From Dermacoccus abyssi (lineage in GTDB: Bacteria; Actinomycetota; Actinomycetes; Actinomycetales; Dermatophilaceae): DNA of 64,000 nucleotides. Below, one piece after another: positions 1 to 7,784 of the stretch. How positions within the stretch are numbered: the first letter of the stretch is position 1; each line of letters starts with the position of its first letter. Position numbers and translations under genes: made by a program. The DNA is taken from assembly GCF_003515945.1 (NCBI RefSeq), contig NZ_QWLM01000008.1, forward strand, positions 1 to 64,000, written 5' to 3'. The notes under the pieces are model-generated. The model was not told the origin of the DNA and did no database searches. It saw nothing but the letters and a program-made list of their open reading frames with translations.

Positions 1-680
1 GTCGACGAGGGTCGGGGACGCAGCGGTCCCAGTCGTCGCCGGACGGACGCAGCCGGAGCGGCTTCGGTCTCGGCGGGCTTGCTCTCGGTCTTCGCGGACG
101 CGTCGTCCACGGCCGGGGGCTCGGCGTCCCAGTCGTCGCCCGACGAGGCGGCAGGAGCCTCGTTCTTCGCTGCGGTGTCCTTGTCGGCAGCCTTGGCCGA
201 GTCGTCGACGGCGGGCGGGGCTGCGTCCCAGTCGTCGCCGGCAGCAGCCTGCGCGTCGTCGTTCTTCTCGGTGTTGGCCACCGGGGCCGGAGCGGCGTCC
301 CAGTCGTCGGAGCCGGAAGCGTTGTCGTCCTTCGAGGAGGCGGCAGCAGCCGCACCCGCGGCACCGGCAGCGCCGGCCGCGGCGGCGGTCTTCCCCTTGC
401 CGTCCTGCTTCTTCGCGTCCTTGCCGGAGGTCTCGTCGACCTCGGCCTTCGCAGGCTCGGCCCTGTCGGCGTCCTGCTCGGCCTTCGAACCGGCCGTCTC
501 GATCTCGTCGGACTCCCCGTCCGTTGCCTCGAGGGTCTCCGGCTCCTCCTCGGAGCCGATCTTGTTCTTGCCGCTCACGCCGTGGATGCCGACAGAGCCA
601 CCCTTCTTCGGGTCGCGCATCAGCAGCCATGCGATACCCGCCAAGGCGAGGAGCACGACGAGGAGGATCAGCCACTTCAT
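1..680 (-). CDS. Membrane-anchored acidic, Ala-rich repeat protein (5' part only; runs off the window start)
   Basis: No recognised family. From ATG 680 the protein opens with a hydrophobic anchor (about residues 3-20, WLILLVVLLALAGIAWLL) followed by RDPKKGG and then a long low-complexity tail of Ala, Asp, Glu and Ser. The tail holds in-frame DDWDA repeats near 290-310, 225-240 and 126-140. An in-frame ATG at 692 (MGRT before MKWL) is an alternative start; the inner ATG has a GGGA a few bases upstream. A probable -10 (TAGGTA) lies just beyond 700 on the minus strand. A fourth DDWD-coding copy at 26-40 is in another frame, so the last part may be frameshifted. It is transcribed away from the purF side. 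The anchored, charged-tail architecture is visible; any function would be a guess. Confidence 0.6.
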   Translation of the reverse strand, partial: MKWLILLVVLLALAGIAWLLMRDPKKGGSVGIHGVSGKNKIGSEEEPETLEATDGESDEIETAGSKAEQDADRAEPAKAEVDETSGKDAKKQDGKGKTAAAAGAAGAAGAAAAASSKDDNASGSDDWDAAPAPVANTEKNDDAQAAAGDDWDAAPPAVDDSAKAADKDTAAKNEAPAASSGDDWDAEPPAVDDASAKTESKPAETEAAPAASVRRRLGPLRPRPSS

Positions 681-813
681 GGTTCGTCCCATCGATGATT
701 GAGCAATGACATACCTACCGGCACCTTACCGCCGGGTCACTTCGCGTGGCTGGCTCCTCGGCGCAGCCGTTTCCTGGGCGTGACGCGGCTGCAGCGCCCG
801 TGCGCCGCGTTGC

Positions 814-819
814 TACCGT
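814..819 (+). promoter_or_regulatory. -10 hexamer TACCGT, leaderless start
   Basis: TACCGT is followed by 7 bases and then the GTG at 827, so transcription would begin on or next to the start codon. No Shine-Dalgarno sequence is visible before that GTG. Confidence 0.5.
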
Positions 820-826
820 TGGCATC

Positions 827-1120
827 GTGAGATCACGCAACGCGAAGAAGCCCGCCGCCGTCGCCGACCAGCGTCCGGTGCAGGGCGAGGACGGAATCCC
901 CCTCGCACGGGTGAGCCGTTCGCCGCGCATCCTGCCGTTCGTCCTCACGGGCCTCGTGCTGGGTGTCGTCGTCGGTCTCGTCATCGCCATCACCGGCGGC
1001 GAGGGCGGCAACTACACGGAGGGTTCCACCCTCGGTTACTTCGCCCTCCTCTTCGGCGGCATCGGCGCCCTCCTCGGCGGGGTCGGCTTCGCCCTCGCCG
1101 ACAAGCGCGCGCACCGCTGA
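827..1120 (+). CDS. Small two-helix membrane protein upstream of purF
   Basis: 97 residues, no catalytic motif. A basic N-terminus (VRSRNAKKPAAV) is followed by two hydrophobic segments, roughly residues 35-56 (LPFVLTGLVLGVVVGLVIAI) and 67-90 (LGYFALLFGGIGALLGGVGF), ending in ADKRAHR. GTG 827 is chosen because TACCGT stands 7 bases upstream and no ribosome binding site favours another codon. Small proteins of this shape are found beside purF in related actinobacteria, as far as I recall, but without a known role. The gap to purF is 90 bp and contains a hairpin and purF's own promoter, so it need not be co-transcribed. Confidence 0.6.
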   Translation: MRSRNAKKPAAVADQRPVQGEDGIPLARVSRSPRILPFVLTGLVLGVVVGLVIAITGGEGGNYTEGSTLGYFALLFGGIGALLGGVGFALADKRAHR

Positions 1121-1149
1121 CGGCATCAGCGCCCCGAACCTTCGAAGTC

Positions 1150-1167
1150 CTGAGACCGCCGTCTCAG
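1150..1167. terminator. Inverted repeat between the small membrane gene and purF
   Basis: CTGAGAC / CGCC / GTCTCAG forms a perfect 7-bp stem 30 bp after the upstream stop codon and about 32 bp before the purF -10. There is no T-run. It could be a weak terminator or an operator for purF; the sequence does not decide. Confidence 0.35.
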
Positions 1168-1198
1168 ACGCTCGTCGCACCGGGTAGCCGGCGCGTGA

Positions 1199-1204
1199 AA
1201 CAAT
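1199..1204 (+). promoter_or_regulatory. Putative purF -10 (AACAAT)
   Basis: AACAAT stands 6 bases before GTG 1211. The only ATG nearby (1203) runs into a stop after three codons, so the spacing helps fix the GTG as start. The hexamer departs from TANNNT at its first base. Confidence 0.35.
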
Positions 1205-1210
1205 GGCGCG

Positions 1211-2806
1211 GTGACACGCGGTGACGGAAAACTCACGCACGATCTCCTCCCCGGCGAGAAGGGGCCGCAGGACGCCTGTGGCGTCTTCGGCGTCTGGGCC
1301 CCCGGCGAGGACGTCGCGAAGCTGACCTACTACGGGCTGTACGCCCTGCAGCACCGCGGGCAGGAGTCCGCGGGCATCGCCACGAGTGACGGGCGAAGCA
1401 TCCTCGTCTACAAGGACATGGGCCTCGTCTCCCAGGTATTCGACGAGACGAACCTCGCCTCCCTCAAGGGCCACCTCGCCATCGGTCACTGCCGGTATTC
1501 GACGACCGGCGGTTCGACGTGGGAGAACGCCCAGCCGACGCTCGGTGACACGGCCAAGGGCACGGTCGCGCTCGCGCACAACGGCAACCTCATCAACTCC
1601 GCCGAACTGCGCGAGACGCTAGAGGACATCCACGGCGAGCTGGGCAACACCCAGGGCGAACTGCGTCGCGGCAACACCACCGACACGGCCCTCGTGACGA
1701 CGCTGCTCGGCTCGCACCCCGAACTCTCCCTCGAGGAGACCGCGCTCAAGGTGCTCCCGCAGCTGCGTGGTGCGTTCTGCTTCACCTTCATCGACGAGAA
1801 CACGCTGTACGCCGCGCGCGACCCCCAGGGCATCCGCCCGCTCGTCATCGGTCGCCTCGACCGCGGCTGGGTCGTCGCGAGCGAGACGGCCGCGCTCGAC
1901 ATCGTGGGCGCCAGCTTCGTGCGCGAGGTCAACCCCGGCGAGATGATCGCCATCGACTCCGACGGCCTGCGTTCGACGATGTTCGCCAAGCCCGAGCCGA
2001 AGGGCTGCGTCTTCGAGTACGTCTACCTCGCCCGCCCCGACACGACGATCAGCGGCCGTGAGGTCTACGAGAGCCGCGTCGAGATGGGTCGTCAGCTGGC
2101 CCGCGAGTTCCCCGTGGACGCCGACATGGTCATGCCGACGCCCGAATCCGGCACGCCTGCGGCCATCGGCTACGCCGAGGAATCCGGCATCCCCTACGGC
2201 ATGGGCCTCGTGAAGAACGCCTACGTCGGGCGCACCTTCATCGCGCCGAGCCAGACGATCCGTCAGCTCGGCATCCGGCTCAAGCTCAACCCGCTCAAGC
2301 CGATCATCAAGGGCAAGCGCCTCGTCGTGGTCGACGACTCGATCGTGCGCGGTAACACCCAGCGTGCGCTCGTGCGGATGCTGCGCGAAGCCGGTGCCCT
2401 CGAGGTGCACGTGCGCATCTCCAGCCCGCCCGTGCGCTGGCCCTGCTTCTACGGCATCGACTTCGCGACGCGCGCCGAGCTCATCGCGAACGGTGCCAAC
2501 GTCGAGGAGATCTGCACGTCGATCGGTGCCGACTCCCTGGGTTACATCAGCCCCGAGGGCATGATGGCGGCCACCCAACAGGAGCCGGAGAACCTGTGCT
2601 CCGCGTGCTTCACCGGCGAGTACCCGGTCGAGCTGCCGTCGTCCGACCGCCTCGGCAAGAACCTGCTCGAACTGCAGCTTCCCGTCGAGTTCGCCGGGGC
2701 CGACCCCACCGACGTCGGCACGGCCGACCTCGCCCGCACCAACCCCGACGGTGTCTCGCCGCTGGCCGGTGGCGGCGCGGTCGACCCGTCCCGCATCTCG
2801 CACTGA
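1211..2806 (+). CDS. purF: Amidophosphoribosyltransferase (PurF)
   Basis: Catalyses the first committed step of purine synthesis: PRPP plus glutamine to 5-phosphoribosylamine. 531 residues, normal for the Fe-S type of actinobacteria and bacilli. A 22-residue propeptide precedes Cys23 (QDACGVFGVW), the expected N-terminal nucleophile of the class II glutaminase domain. The C-terminal phosphoribosyltransferase half contains the PRPP loop VVVDDSIVRGNT (about residue 372). Cysteines at about 266 (GCVFEY), 411 (PCFYGID), 463 and 466 (LCSACF) match the 4Fe-4S ligand pattern. The C-terminal 50 residues are a less conserved tail. purM follows after 34 bp, so the two are very likely one operon. Confidence 0.97.
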   Translation: MTRGDGKLTHDLLPGEKGPQDACGVFGVWAPGEDVAKLTYYGLYALQHRGQESAGIATSDGRSILVYKDMGLVSQVFDETNLASLKGHLAIGHCRYSTTGGSTWENAQPTLGDTAKGTVALAHNGNLINSAELRETLEDIHGELGNTQGELRRGNTTDTALVTTLLGSHPELSLEETALKVLPQLRGAFCFTFIDENTLYAARDPQGIRPLVIGRLDRGWVVASETAALDIVGASFVREVNPGEMIAIDSDGLRSTMFAKPEPKGCVFEYVYLARPDTTISGREVYESRVEMGRQLAREFPVDADMVMPTPESGTPAAIGYAEESGIPYGMGLVKNAYVGRTFIAPSQTIRQLGIRLKLNPLKPIIKGKRLVVVDDSIVRGNTQRALVRMLREAGALEVHVRISSPPVRWPCFYGIDFATRAELIANGANVEEICTSIGADSLGYISPEGMMAATQQEPENLCSACFTGEYPVELPSSDRLGKNLLELQLPVEFAGADPTDVGTADLARTNPDGVSPLAGGGAVDPSRISH

Positions 2807-2840
2807 CCGCCGACACGCCCCCACGAAGGACGAACGACAC

Positions 2841-3953
2841 ATGACGCAGAACGAGGCCATCACCTACGCCGGAGCCGGTGTGGACGTCGAAGCCGGTGAC
2901 AAGGCCGTCGAGCTCATGAAGGAGTCGGTCAAGCGTGCGCAGCGCCCCGAGGTCCTCGGCGGCCTGGGCGGGTTCGCCGGGCTGTTCGACGCCTCGGTGC
3001 TCGGCGGAATGACGCACCCGATCCTCGCGACGTCGACCGACGGTGTGGGCACGAAGGTGGCCATCGCGCAGGCACTCGACAAGCACGACACGATCGGGTT
3101 CGACCTCGTCGGCATGGTCGTCGACGACATCGTCGTGTGCGGCGCGGAACCGCTCTACATGACCGACTACATCGCCACCGGCAAGGTCGTTCCCGAACGC
3201 ATCGCCGCGATCGTCTCCGGCATCGCTGCCGCGTGCCGCCAGGCCAATGTCGCTCTCATCGGCGGCGAGACGGCCGAGCACCCGGGCCTGCTCGCGGAGG
3301 ACGAGTACGACGTCGCGGGCGCCGCCACCGGCGTCGTCGACAAGAAGGACCTCATCCTGCCCGAGTCCGTGCGTGAGGGTGACGTCGTTCTGGGCCTCGC
3401 CTCGAGCGGCATCCACTCCAACGGGTACTCGCTCGTGCGCAAGGTCTTCTCCAGCGCCGGTTGGGGCTACGACAAGAACGTCGAGGAGTTCGGCCGCACG
3501 CTGGGGGAGGAACTGCTCGAACCGACGCGCGTGTACGCCGCCGACCTCCTGCGCCTCATCCGCACGGACGGAGTCGACATCCACGCCCTCTCCCACGTCA
3601 CGGGCGGTGGGCTCGCGGCCAACGTGGCGCGCGTCCTGCCCAAGGGCATGGGTGCGCGCATCGAGCGTGCGACGTGGACGCCGCCCGCGGTCTTCGACGT
3701 CGTCCAGCGCGTCGGCAATGTGCCGCAGAGCGACCTCGAGCGCACGCTCAACATGGGTGTCGGCTTCGTGGCCGTGCTGCCCGCGGAGCAGGCCGCCACG
3801 TCCGTCGAGGTCTGTGAAGAGATGAACCTGCCGGCGTGGCGCATGGGCGAGATCGTCGCCACCGATCGCCTCGACGCCGCCGAAGCCGAGGTGGTCTCCG
3901 GGGCCAAGGGCGTCGACGCGGGCGCCTGTCAGATCGTCGGCGACTACGCCTGA
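2841..3953 (+). CDS. purM: Phosphoribosylformylglycinamidine cyclo-ligase (AIR synthetase, PurM)
   Basis: ATP-dependent ring closure of FGAM to aminoimidazole ribotide, step five of purine synthesis. 370 residues, the usual size. Hallmarks seen: ITYAGAGVDVEAGDKAVELM at the N-terminus, GGFAGLFD, STDGVGTKV, DIVVCGAEPLYMTDYIATG, GETAEHPG, SSGIHSNGYSLVR and HVTGGGLAANVARVLP, in the order expected for the PurM/AIRS fold. ATG 2841 is preceded by GAAGGA at 2825-2830, a good ribosome binding site. It is downstream of purF and ends before a strong hairpin at 4031, so the transcription unit is purF-purM. Confidence 0.97.
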   Translation: MTQNEAITYAGAGVDVEAGDKAVELMKESVKRAQRPEVLGGLGGFAGLFDASVLGGMTHPILATSTDGVGTKVAIAQALDKHDTIGFDLVGMVVDDIVVCGAEPLYMTDYIATGKVVPERIAAIVSGIAAACRQANVALIGGETAEHPGLLAEDEYDVAGAATGVVDKKDLILPESVREGDVVLGLASSGIHSNGYSLVRKVFSSAGWGYDKNVEEFGRTLGEELLEPTRVYAADLLRLIRTDGVDIHALSHVTGGGLAANVARVLPKGMGARIERATWTPPAVFDVVQRVGNVPQSDLERTLNMGVGFVAVLPAEQAATSVEVCEEMNLPAWRMGEIVATDRLDAAEAEVVSGAKGVDAGACQIVGDYA

Positions 3954-4030
3954 GCCCGTCGCGGCCGACGCTGACCTGCCTCTTCCACCGAGGAGCGAAA
4001 GCGGACGGCGTCGGACGGGACGAGGGCATG

Positions 4031-4068
4031 ACGAATGCCTCCGACCCCGAAGGGTGGGAGGCATTCGT
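4031..4068. terminator. Bidirectional hairpin between purM and the DUF3073 gene
   Basis: Arms 4031-4042 (ACGAATGCCTCC) and 4057-4068 are perfectly complementary over 12 bp, with an inner ACCC/GGGT pair closing a CGAA loop. It lies between two convergent genes and can serve both. Confidence 0.8.
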
Positions 4069-4111
4069 TCACATCAACTCAGATGCGGGTTGAGCTACGA
4101 GAGGTGGGCGC

Positions 4112-4315
4112 TCAACGGTCGCCCGACGCCCACGTGTCGTACTCGTTGTACTCGTCGCCGTCGTTCACTCGGTCAGCCGACGAGTCTCGAGCGTCCGACG
4201 TGCTGCGCGAAGCGCGCAGTTCACGCTCCAGCGCCCTCAGGTCGGTGTCCGGAGTCGAGTACTTGAGCTCGCGAGCAACCTTGGTCTGCTTGGCTTTGGC
4301 CCGGCCGCGCCCCAT
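4112..4315 (-). CDS. DUF3073 family protein
   Basis: 67 residues beginning MGRGRAKAKQTKVARELKY, the signature opening of the actinobacterial DUF3073 family, followed by TDLRALERELR and an acidic C-terminus (NDGDEYNEYDTW). Function of the family is not known to me; the basic head and acidic tail suggest a nucleic-acid or ribosome associated small protein, which is inference only. The frame continues upstream to another ATG at 4372, but ATG 4315 matches the family start and has AGAGGGGG about 8 bases upstream. It is convergent with purM, an arrangement I recognise from other actinobacteria. Confidence 0.85.
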   Translation of the reverse strand: MGRGRAKAKQTKVARELKYSTPDTDLRALERELRASRSTSDARDSSADRVNDGDEYNEYDTWASGDR

Positions 4316-4395
4316 GGCGAGACCCCCTCTGTGTTTGCCAGGGCGGCCCCCATCGGTCCATGCACGCGGCATCGACCTCAGGAGGAGGGCCCTGG

Positions 4396-4401
4396 GGATC
4401 C
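4396..4401 (-). promoter_or_regulatory. Candidate -10 (TAGGAT) for the DUF3073 gene
   Basis: TAGGAT on the minus strand with GTTACC about 15 bases further upstream gives a leader of about 75 bases. The spacer is short for a classical promoter, so this is tentative. I see nothing else in the 4316-4537 gap. Confidence 0.25.
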
Positions 4402-4537
4402 TAAGTTTCTGTCGTGGGGGTAACGCTACCTCAGAACAGGGCCGGAACGCCCATCGGGTCGCCCGTCTAGGACGCGCTCTGACCGCGTCAGCCCGGCGCT
4501 GACGCGGTGGTTCGCCCTGCGCGAACGCGCCGGTGGG

Positions 4538-5143
4538 TCAGCGGGGGTCGTCCTTGGTGCGCTTGCGCATGACGAGGAACGTTCCCGCGACCGCCGCAGC
4601 AGCCGCCACGGTGCCTCCGATGACGAACAGGGGCATGTTGTCGCCGGGCTCGTCCGTAGTCGGGGTCGACGGGCCCTTCACCGTCGACGAGGACGCGGGG
4701 GAGCTGGGGTCGACGGGCTTGAGGGTGCCCGGCGCCTCGGAGCCGTTCGAGGTGCCCGTCGACGTCGAGGAGTTCGCCGCGCCCTTGAGCGTGAACGAGT
4801 ACGAACCGCTGATGGGGTGACCGTCGGAGGAGGTGACCCGCCACGTCACGGCGTACCTGCCGTTGCCGGTCGGCTCGAACGGCACCGTCACGCGCTGGCC
4901 GTCCGCCTTCGGCGTCCCCTGCTTGGTCTTGCCGTCCGGCCCCTTGACGGCGACCTGGCCGCCCACGTCGAGCACCGGCGCACTGAACGTCAGTGTCAGC
5001 CGCTGCGGAGCCGACGTGACGGTGGTGCCAGCGGCCGGCTGAGCACCCGTGAGGGAGTCGTGCGCGGATGCGGCGGGGGCGCACGCGAGAGCGATGAGCG
5101 CTGCGGCGCCGGGGATGAGGGCGCGAGAGGTACGTGCGGTCAT
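4538..5143 (-). CDS. CopC-domain protein, secreted and C-terminally membrane anchored
   Basis: 201 residues: signal peptide (SRALIPGAAALIALACAPAASA), then mature N-terminus HDSLTGAQPAAG with the His that binds Cu(II) in the CopC family, beta-sandwich domain to about residue 120, including TWRVTSSDGHPISGSYSF with its second conserved His, then a Ser/Thr/Pro-rich linker and a C-terminal helix (MPLFVIGGTVAAAAAVAGTFLV) followed by RKRTK. This is the YcnJ/CopC-like layout, acting outside the membrane. The partner CopD is not adjacent. ATG 5143 has CACAAT 6 bases upstream, consistent with a leaderless message. Copper handling is supported by family; no direct regulatory signal for copper is visible here. 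Confidence 0.85.
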   Translation of the reverse strand: MTARTSRALIPGAAALIALACAPAASAHDSLTGAQPAAGTTVTSAPQRLTLTFSAPVLDVGGQVAVKGPDGKTKQGTPKADGQRVTVPFEPTGNGRYAVTWRVTSSDGHPISGSYSFTLKGAANSSTSTGTSNGSEAPGTLKPVDPSSPASSSTVKGPSTPTTDEPGDNMPLFVIGGTVAAAAAVAGTFLVMRKRTKDDPR

Positions 5144-5149
5144 GCCCCC

Positions 5150-5155
5150 ATTGTG
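5150..5155 (-). promoter_or_regulatory. -10-like CACAAT before the CopC-like gene
   Basis: CACAAT is 6 bases before ATG 5143, the same hexamer and spacing as before GTG 8917. Confidence 0.4.
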
Positions 5156-5187
5156 GCGCGGCCGCGCTGAGTGTGGGCTTCCGGGCC

Positions 5188-5193
5188 TAGTGT
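5188..5193 (+). promoter_or_regulatory. -10 hexamer TAGTGT
   Basis: TAGTGT is 8 bases before ATG 5202, about 30 bp from the divergent CopC-like promoter. The two genes share a 58-bp intergenic region. Confidence 0.45.
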
Positions 5194-5201
5194 TGCGTGT
5201 C

Positions 5202-5846
5202 ATGGTGGAGCGCTACACGACGATCGCCCGCGCCGTGCAGGCCGAGATCGAGGCCAAGAGGTCACGTTTCCTGTGCGACCTCGTGCCGGTGGCGAGCGAG
5301 GACGAGGCTCGTGCCGTCGTCGAGAGGGCTCGCAAGGAGCACTGGGACGCCCGCCACCACTGCAGCGCGTTCGTGCTCGGGCCGGCCGCCGACATTCGGC
5401 GCTCCAACGATGACGGTGAGCCCTCCGGCACGGCAGGTACCCCGATGCTCGACGTGCTCACCGGCGCCGACCTGACGGACGTCGTCGCCGTCGTCACCCG
5501 GTGGTTCGGCGGCACGTTGCTCGGCACGGGCGGCCTCGTGAAGGCCTACTCCGACGCCGTGCGGGCGGCGCTCGACGAGGCGCGTGTCGTCCACTACGAG
5601 CGGCAGGTGCGACTGACCTGCCAGGTGACTCTCGCGGACGTCGGGCGCGTGGAGAACGCGCTGCGCGCAGCGGGTTTCGTCGTCGCCGACGTCGACTACG
5701 CCACGCACGCGGCCGCCGGGCGCGCCGGCCTGGAGGTCGCTGCACCGTCGGATGCGCTGGGGCGCGCCGACGCGGCTCTGGCGGAACTCACGTCCGGCGA
5801 GGCGGCGTTCGAGCGGGTCGGGCAGACCTGGGCGGCGAAGGGCTGA
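5202..5846 (+). CDS. yigZ: YigZ/IMPACT family protein (UPF0029)
   Basis: 214 residues, typical length. N-terminal IMPACT domain with the family core EIEAKRSRFLCDLVPV, ARHHCSAFVLG, SNDDGEPSGTAGTPML and VTRWFGGTLLGTGGLVKAYS, followed by a DUF1949-like C-terminal domain. Members are implicated in translation stress control in eukaryotes (IMPACT) and are of unclear role in bacteria. ATG 5202 lies 8 bases from a TAGTGT element. It is divergent from the CopC-like gene and is followed 90 bp later by the aminotransferase. Confidence 0.9.
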   Translation: MVERYTTIARAVQAEIEAKRSRFLCDLVPVASEDEARAVVERARKEHWDARHHCSAFVLGPAADIRRSNDDGEPSGTAGTPMLDVLTGADLTDVVAVVTRWFGGTLLGTGGLVKAYSDAVRAALDEARVVHYERQVRLTCQVTLADVGRVENALRAAGFVVADVDYATHAAAGRAGLEVAAPSDALGRADAALAELTSGEAAFERVGQTWAAKG

Positions 5847-5936
5847 CCAGCGGTCCGCCCGCCCGCGCGGACACCCGAGGGAAGTGCAGGTGAGACGAGG
5901 GTGGCGCCTGGCGTCGGCGTGGGAGAAGGTGAAGGC

Positions 5937-7246
5937 ATGAGCACGCCCAAGCTGAGCACCCAAGAAACGTACGATCTCGACCGCGCGCACGTGTTCCACT
6001 CGTGGTCCGCGCAGGGATCCCTCGACCCGATGGTCGTCACGCGCGCGCAGGGGACGCGCCTGTGGGACGGCGACGACAACGAGTACCTCGACTTCACCGG
6101 CCAACTCGTCTTCACGAACATCGGCCACCAGCATCCGCGCGTGGTCGAGGCGATCCAGGAGCAGGCGGCCACGCTGTGCACCATTGGCCCGAGCAACGCC
6201 AACGACCGTCGTTCGCAGCTCGCGTCGATGATCTCCGACCTGCTGCCCGACAACCTCAACAAGGTCTTCTTCACCAACGGTGGCACCGAGGCCAACGAGC
6301 ACGCCGTGCGCATGGCCCGCGAGTTCACCGGTCGGCGCAAGCTGCTGTCGGCCTACCGCAGCTACCACGGGGCGACGGCGCAGTCGATCCACCTCACCGG
6401 TGAGCAACGCCGCTTCGCCAACGACAAGGGCGCGAGCGAGGTCGTGCACTTCTTCGGGCCGTTCCTCTACCGCAGCGAGTTCTTCGCCGAGAGCCCCGAG
6501 CAGGAGCGCGAGCGTGCCCTCGCCCACCTCGAGCGCACCATCCAGATGGAGTCGCCCGACGCGTTCGCGGCCCTCGTGCTCGAGCCCGTCATCGGTTCGG
6601 CGGGCATCATTCCGCCGCCCGCCGGCTACCTCGAGGGCGTGCGCGAGATCTGTGACCGCTACGGCATCGTCTTCATCGCCGACGAGGTCATGGCCGGCTT
6701 CGGTCGTACCGGAAAGTGGTTCGGCCACCAGCACGCCGACGTCGTGCCCGACCTCATCACGTTCGCCAAGGGCGTCAACTCCGGTTACGTGCCGCTCGGC
6801 GCGTCGTCATCAGCGACGCCATTGCCGGGCACTTCGACGAGCGCGCCTACCCGGGCGGCCTGACGTACTCCGGTCACCCGCTCGCCTGCGCTGCCGGCGT
6901 CGAGACGATCACCACGATGAAGGACGAGGGCATCGTCGACAACGCCCGCCGCATCGGCGAGGACGTGCTCGGCCCGGGGCTGGCGAAGCTCGCCGAGACT
7001 CACGACATCGTGGGTGACGCTCGTGGCGTGGGGGTCTTCTGGGCCCTGGAGCTCGTCGAGGACGCCGAGACAAAGAAACCCGCCACGGAGGCTGCCGCCA
7101 CGGTGGCTGCCGCCGCGAAGAGGAACGGCCTGCTCGTCATCGCTGCGGGCAACCGCCTGCACATCGTGCCGCCGTGCACCGTGAGCGACGAGGAGATCTC
7201 AACGGCGCTTTCGATTCTCGACGAGGCGCTCGGCTCGCTGAGCTGA
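5937..7246 (+). pseudogene. Class III (PLP) aminotransferase interrupted by a frameshift
   Basis: Reads as one enzyme of about 436 residues in two frames. Frame 1 (5937 to about 6800) carries the class III hallmarks FFTNGGTEANEHAVRMAREF, FIADEVMAGFGRTGKWFGH and the PLP lysine in FAKGVNSGYVPLG. Frame 2 (about 6803-7246) continues VVISDAIAGHF, GGLTYSGHPLACAAG and the C-terminal domain. One base is missing near 6801: GGCG-CGTC where GGCGGCGTC is expected. Without it the product ends about 23 residues later, lacking the small domain. ATG 5937 follows GGAGAAGGTGAAGG, a strong ribosome binding site. The donor (taurine, beta-alanine, omega-amino acid or diamine) cannot be fixed from sequence. This could be a real mutation or a sequencing error. 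Confidence 0.85.
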
Positions 7247-7365
7247 CGCTCGCTCGATGGTTCTGCGTCGTCTCGTGCCCTTCGGGGTGCGGGGCGGCGC
7301 AGTTCGTCGTCCCGGGGGAGCGTCGAGCGTGGAGAGGCCGTCGGGCAAGACCTTGGAGACACGGA

Positions 7366-7395
7366 GAAGCCCCCGAGTGTGAACTCGGGGGCTTC
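7366..7395 (-). terminator. Hairpin terminator of the tRNA cluster
   Basis: GAAGCCCCCGAG (7366-7377), TGTGAA loop, CTCGGGGGCTTC (7384-7395): a perfect 12-bp stem just after tRNA-Phe on the minus strand. No T-run follows. Confidence 0.75.
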
Positions 7396-7407
7396 CTCGG
7401 TGGAGCG

Positions 7408-7480
7408 TGGCCAGAGACGGGGTCGAACCGCCGACCTAGCGATTTTCAGTCGCTCGCTCTACCAACTGAGCTATCTGGCC
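7408..7480 (-). tRNA. tRNA-Phe (GAA)
   Basis: 73 nt. Acceptor GGCCAGA pairs with TCTGGCC, anticodon arm AGCGA-CTGAAAA-TCGCT gives anticodon GAA, and the T loop is TTCGACC. The 3' CCA is not encoded. It is the last of three tRNAs in the cluster. Confidence 0.97.
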
Positions 7481-7493
7481 CTTGGGAAAGGGA

Positions 7494-7570
7494 TGGCGAC
7501 CCCGACGGGACTCGAACCCGCGACCTCCGCCGTGACAGGGCGGCGCGCTAACCAACTGCGCTACGGGGCC
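7494..7570 (-). tRNA. tRNA-Asp (GTC)
   Basis: Acceptor GGCCCCG pairs with CGGGGTC, D arm GCGCAGTTGGTTAGCGC, anticodon arm CCGCC-CTGTCAC-GGCGG (GTC), T loop TTCGAGT. CCA is encoded at 7494-7496. Confidence 0.97.
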
Positions 7571-7592
7571 TTGAAATAAGGCCGATTTGTGC

Positions 7593-7668
7593 TGGTATCC
7601 CCAACGGGATTCGAACCCGTGCCGCTGCCGTGAAAGGGCAGTGTCCTAGGCCGCTAGACGATGGGGAC
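7593..7668 (-). tRNA. tRNA-Glu (TTC)
   Basis: Acceptor GTCCCCA pairs with TGGGGAT, anticodon arm CTGCC-CTTTCAC-GGCAG (TTC), T loop TTCGAAT, encoded CCA at 7593-7595. It is the promoter-proximal member of Glu-Asp-Phe. Confidence 0.97.
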
Positions 7669-7734
7669 ATGCGCAAATCATCGAGCTTTGCTTTGCGATC
7701 TTCACCTCTCGGCGCCGCTCGAACTTGCGTAACT

Positions 7735-7761
7735 TTAGTACACGTCTCGGGGGCATTGCAA
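7735..7761 (-). promoter_or_regulatory. Candidate promoter of the tRNA cluster
   Basis: Minus strand TTGCAA (7756-7761) and TACTAA (7735-7740), 15 bases apart, 67 bases upstream of tRNA-Glu. The spacer is shorter than ideal. Confidence 0.35.
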
Positions 7762-7784
7762 AACGGCCCGATCTGCCCGGAATC

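Noticed and set aside
79-702. Ser/Ala-rich frame on the plus strand at the window start
   Set aside because: Antisense of the acidic repeat gene; low complexity, with no start signal.
5746-5800. Insertion sequence or phage remnant anywhere in the window
   Set aside because: No transposase, integrase or matching terminal repeats were found; this position is only a placeholder for the whole window.
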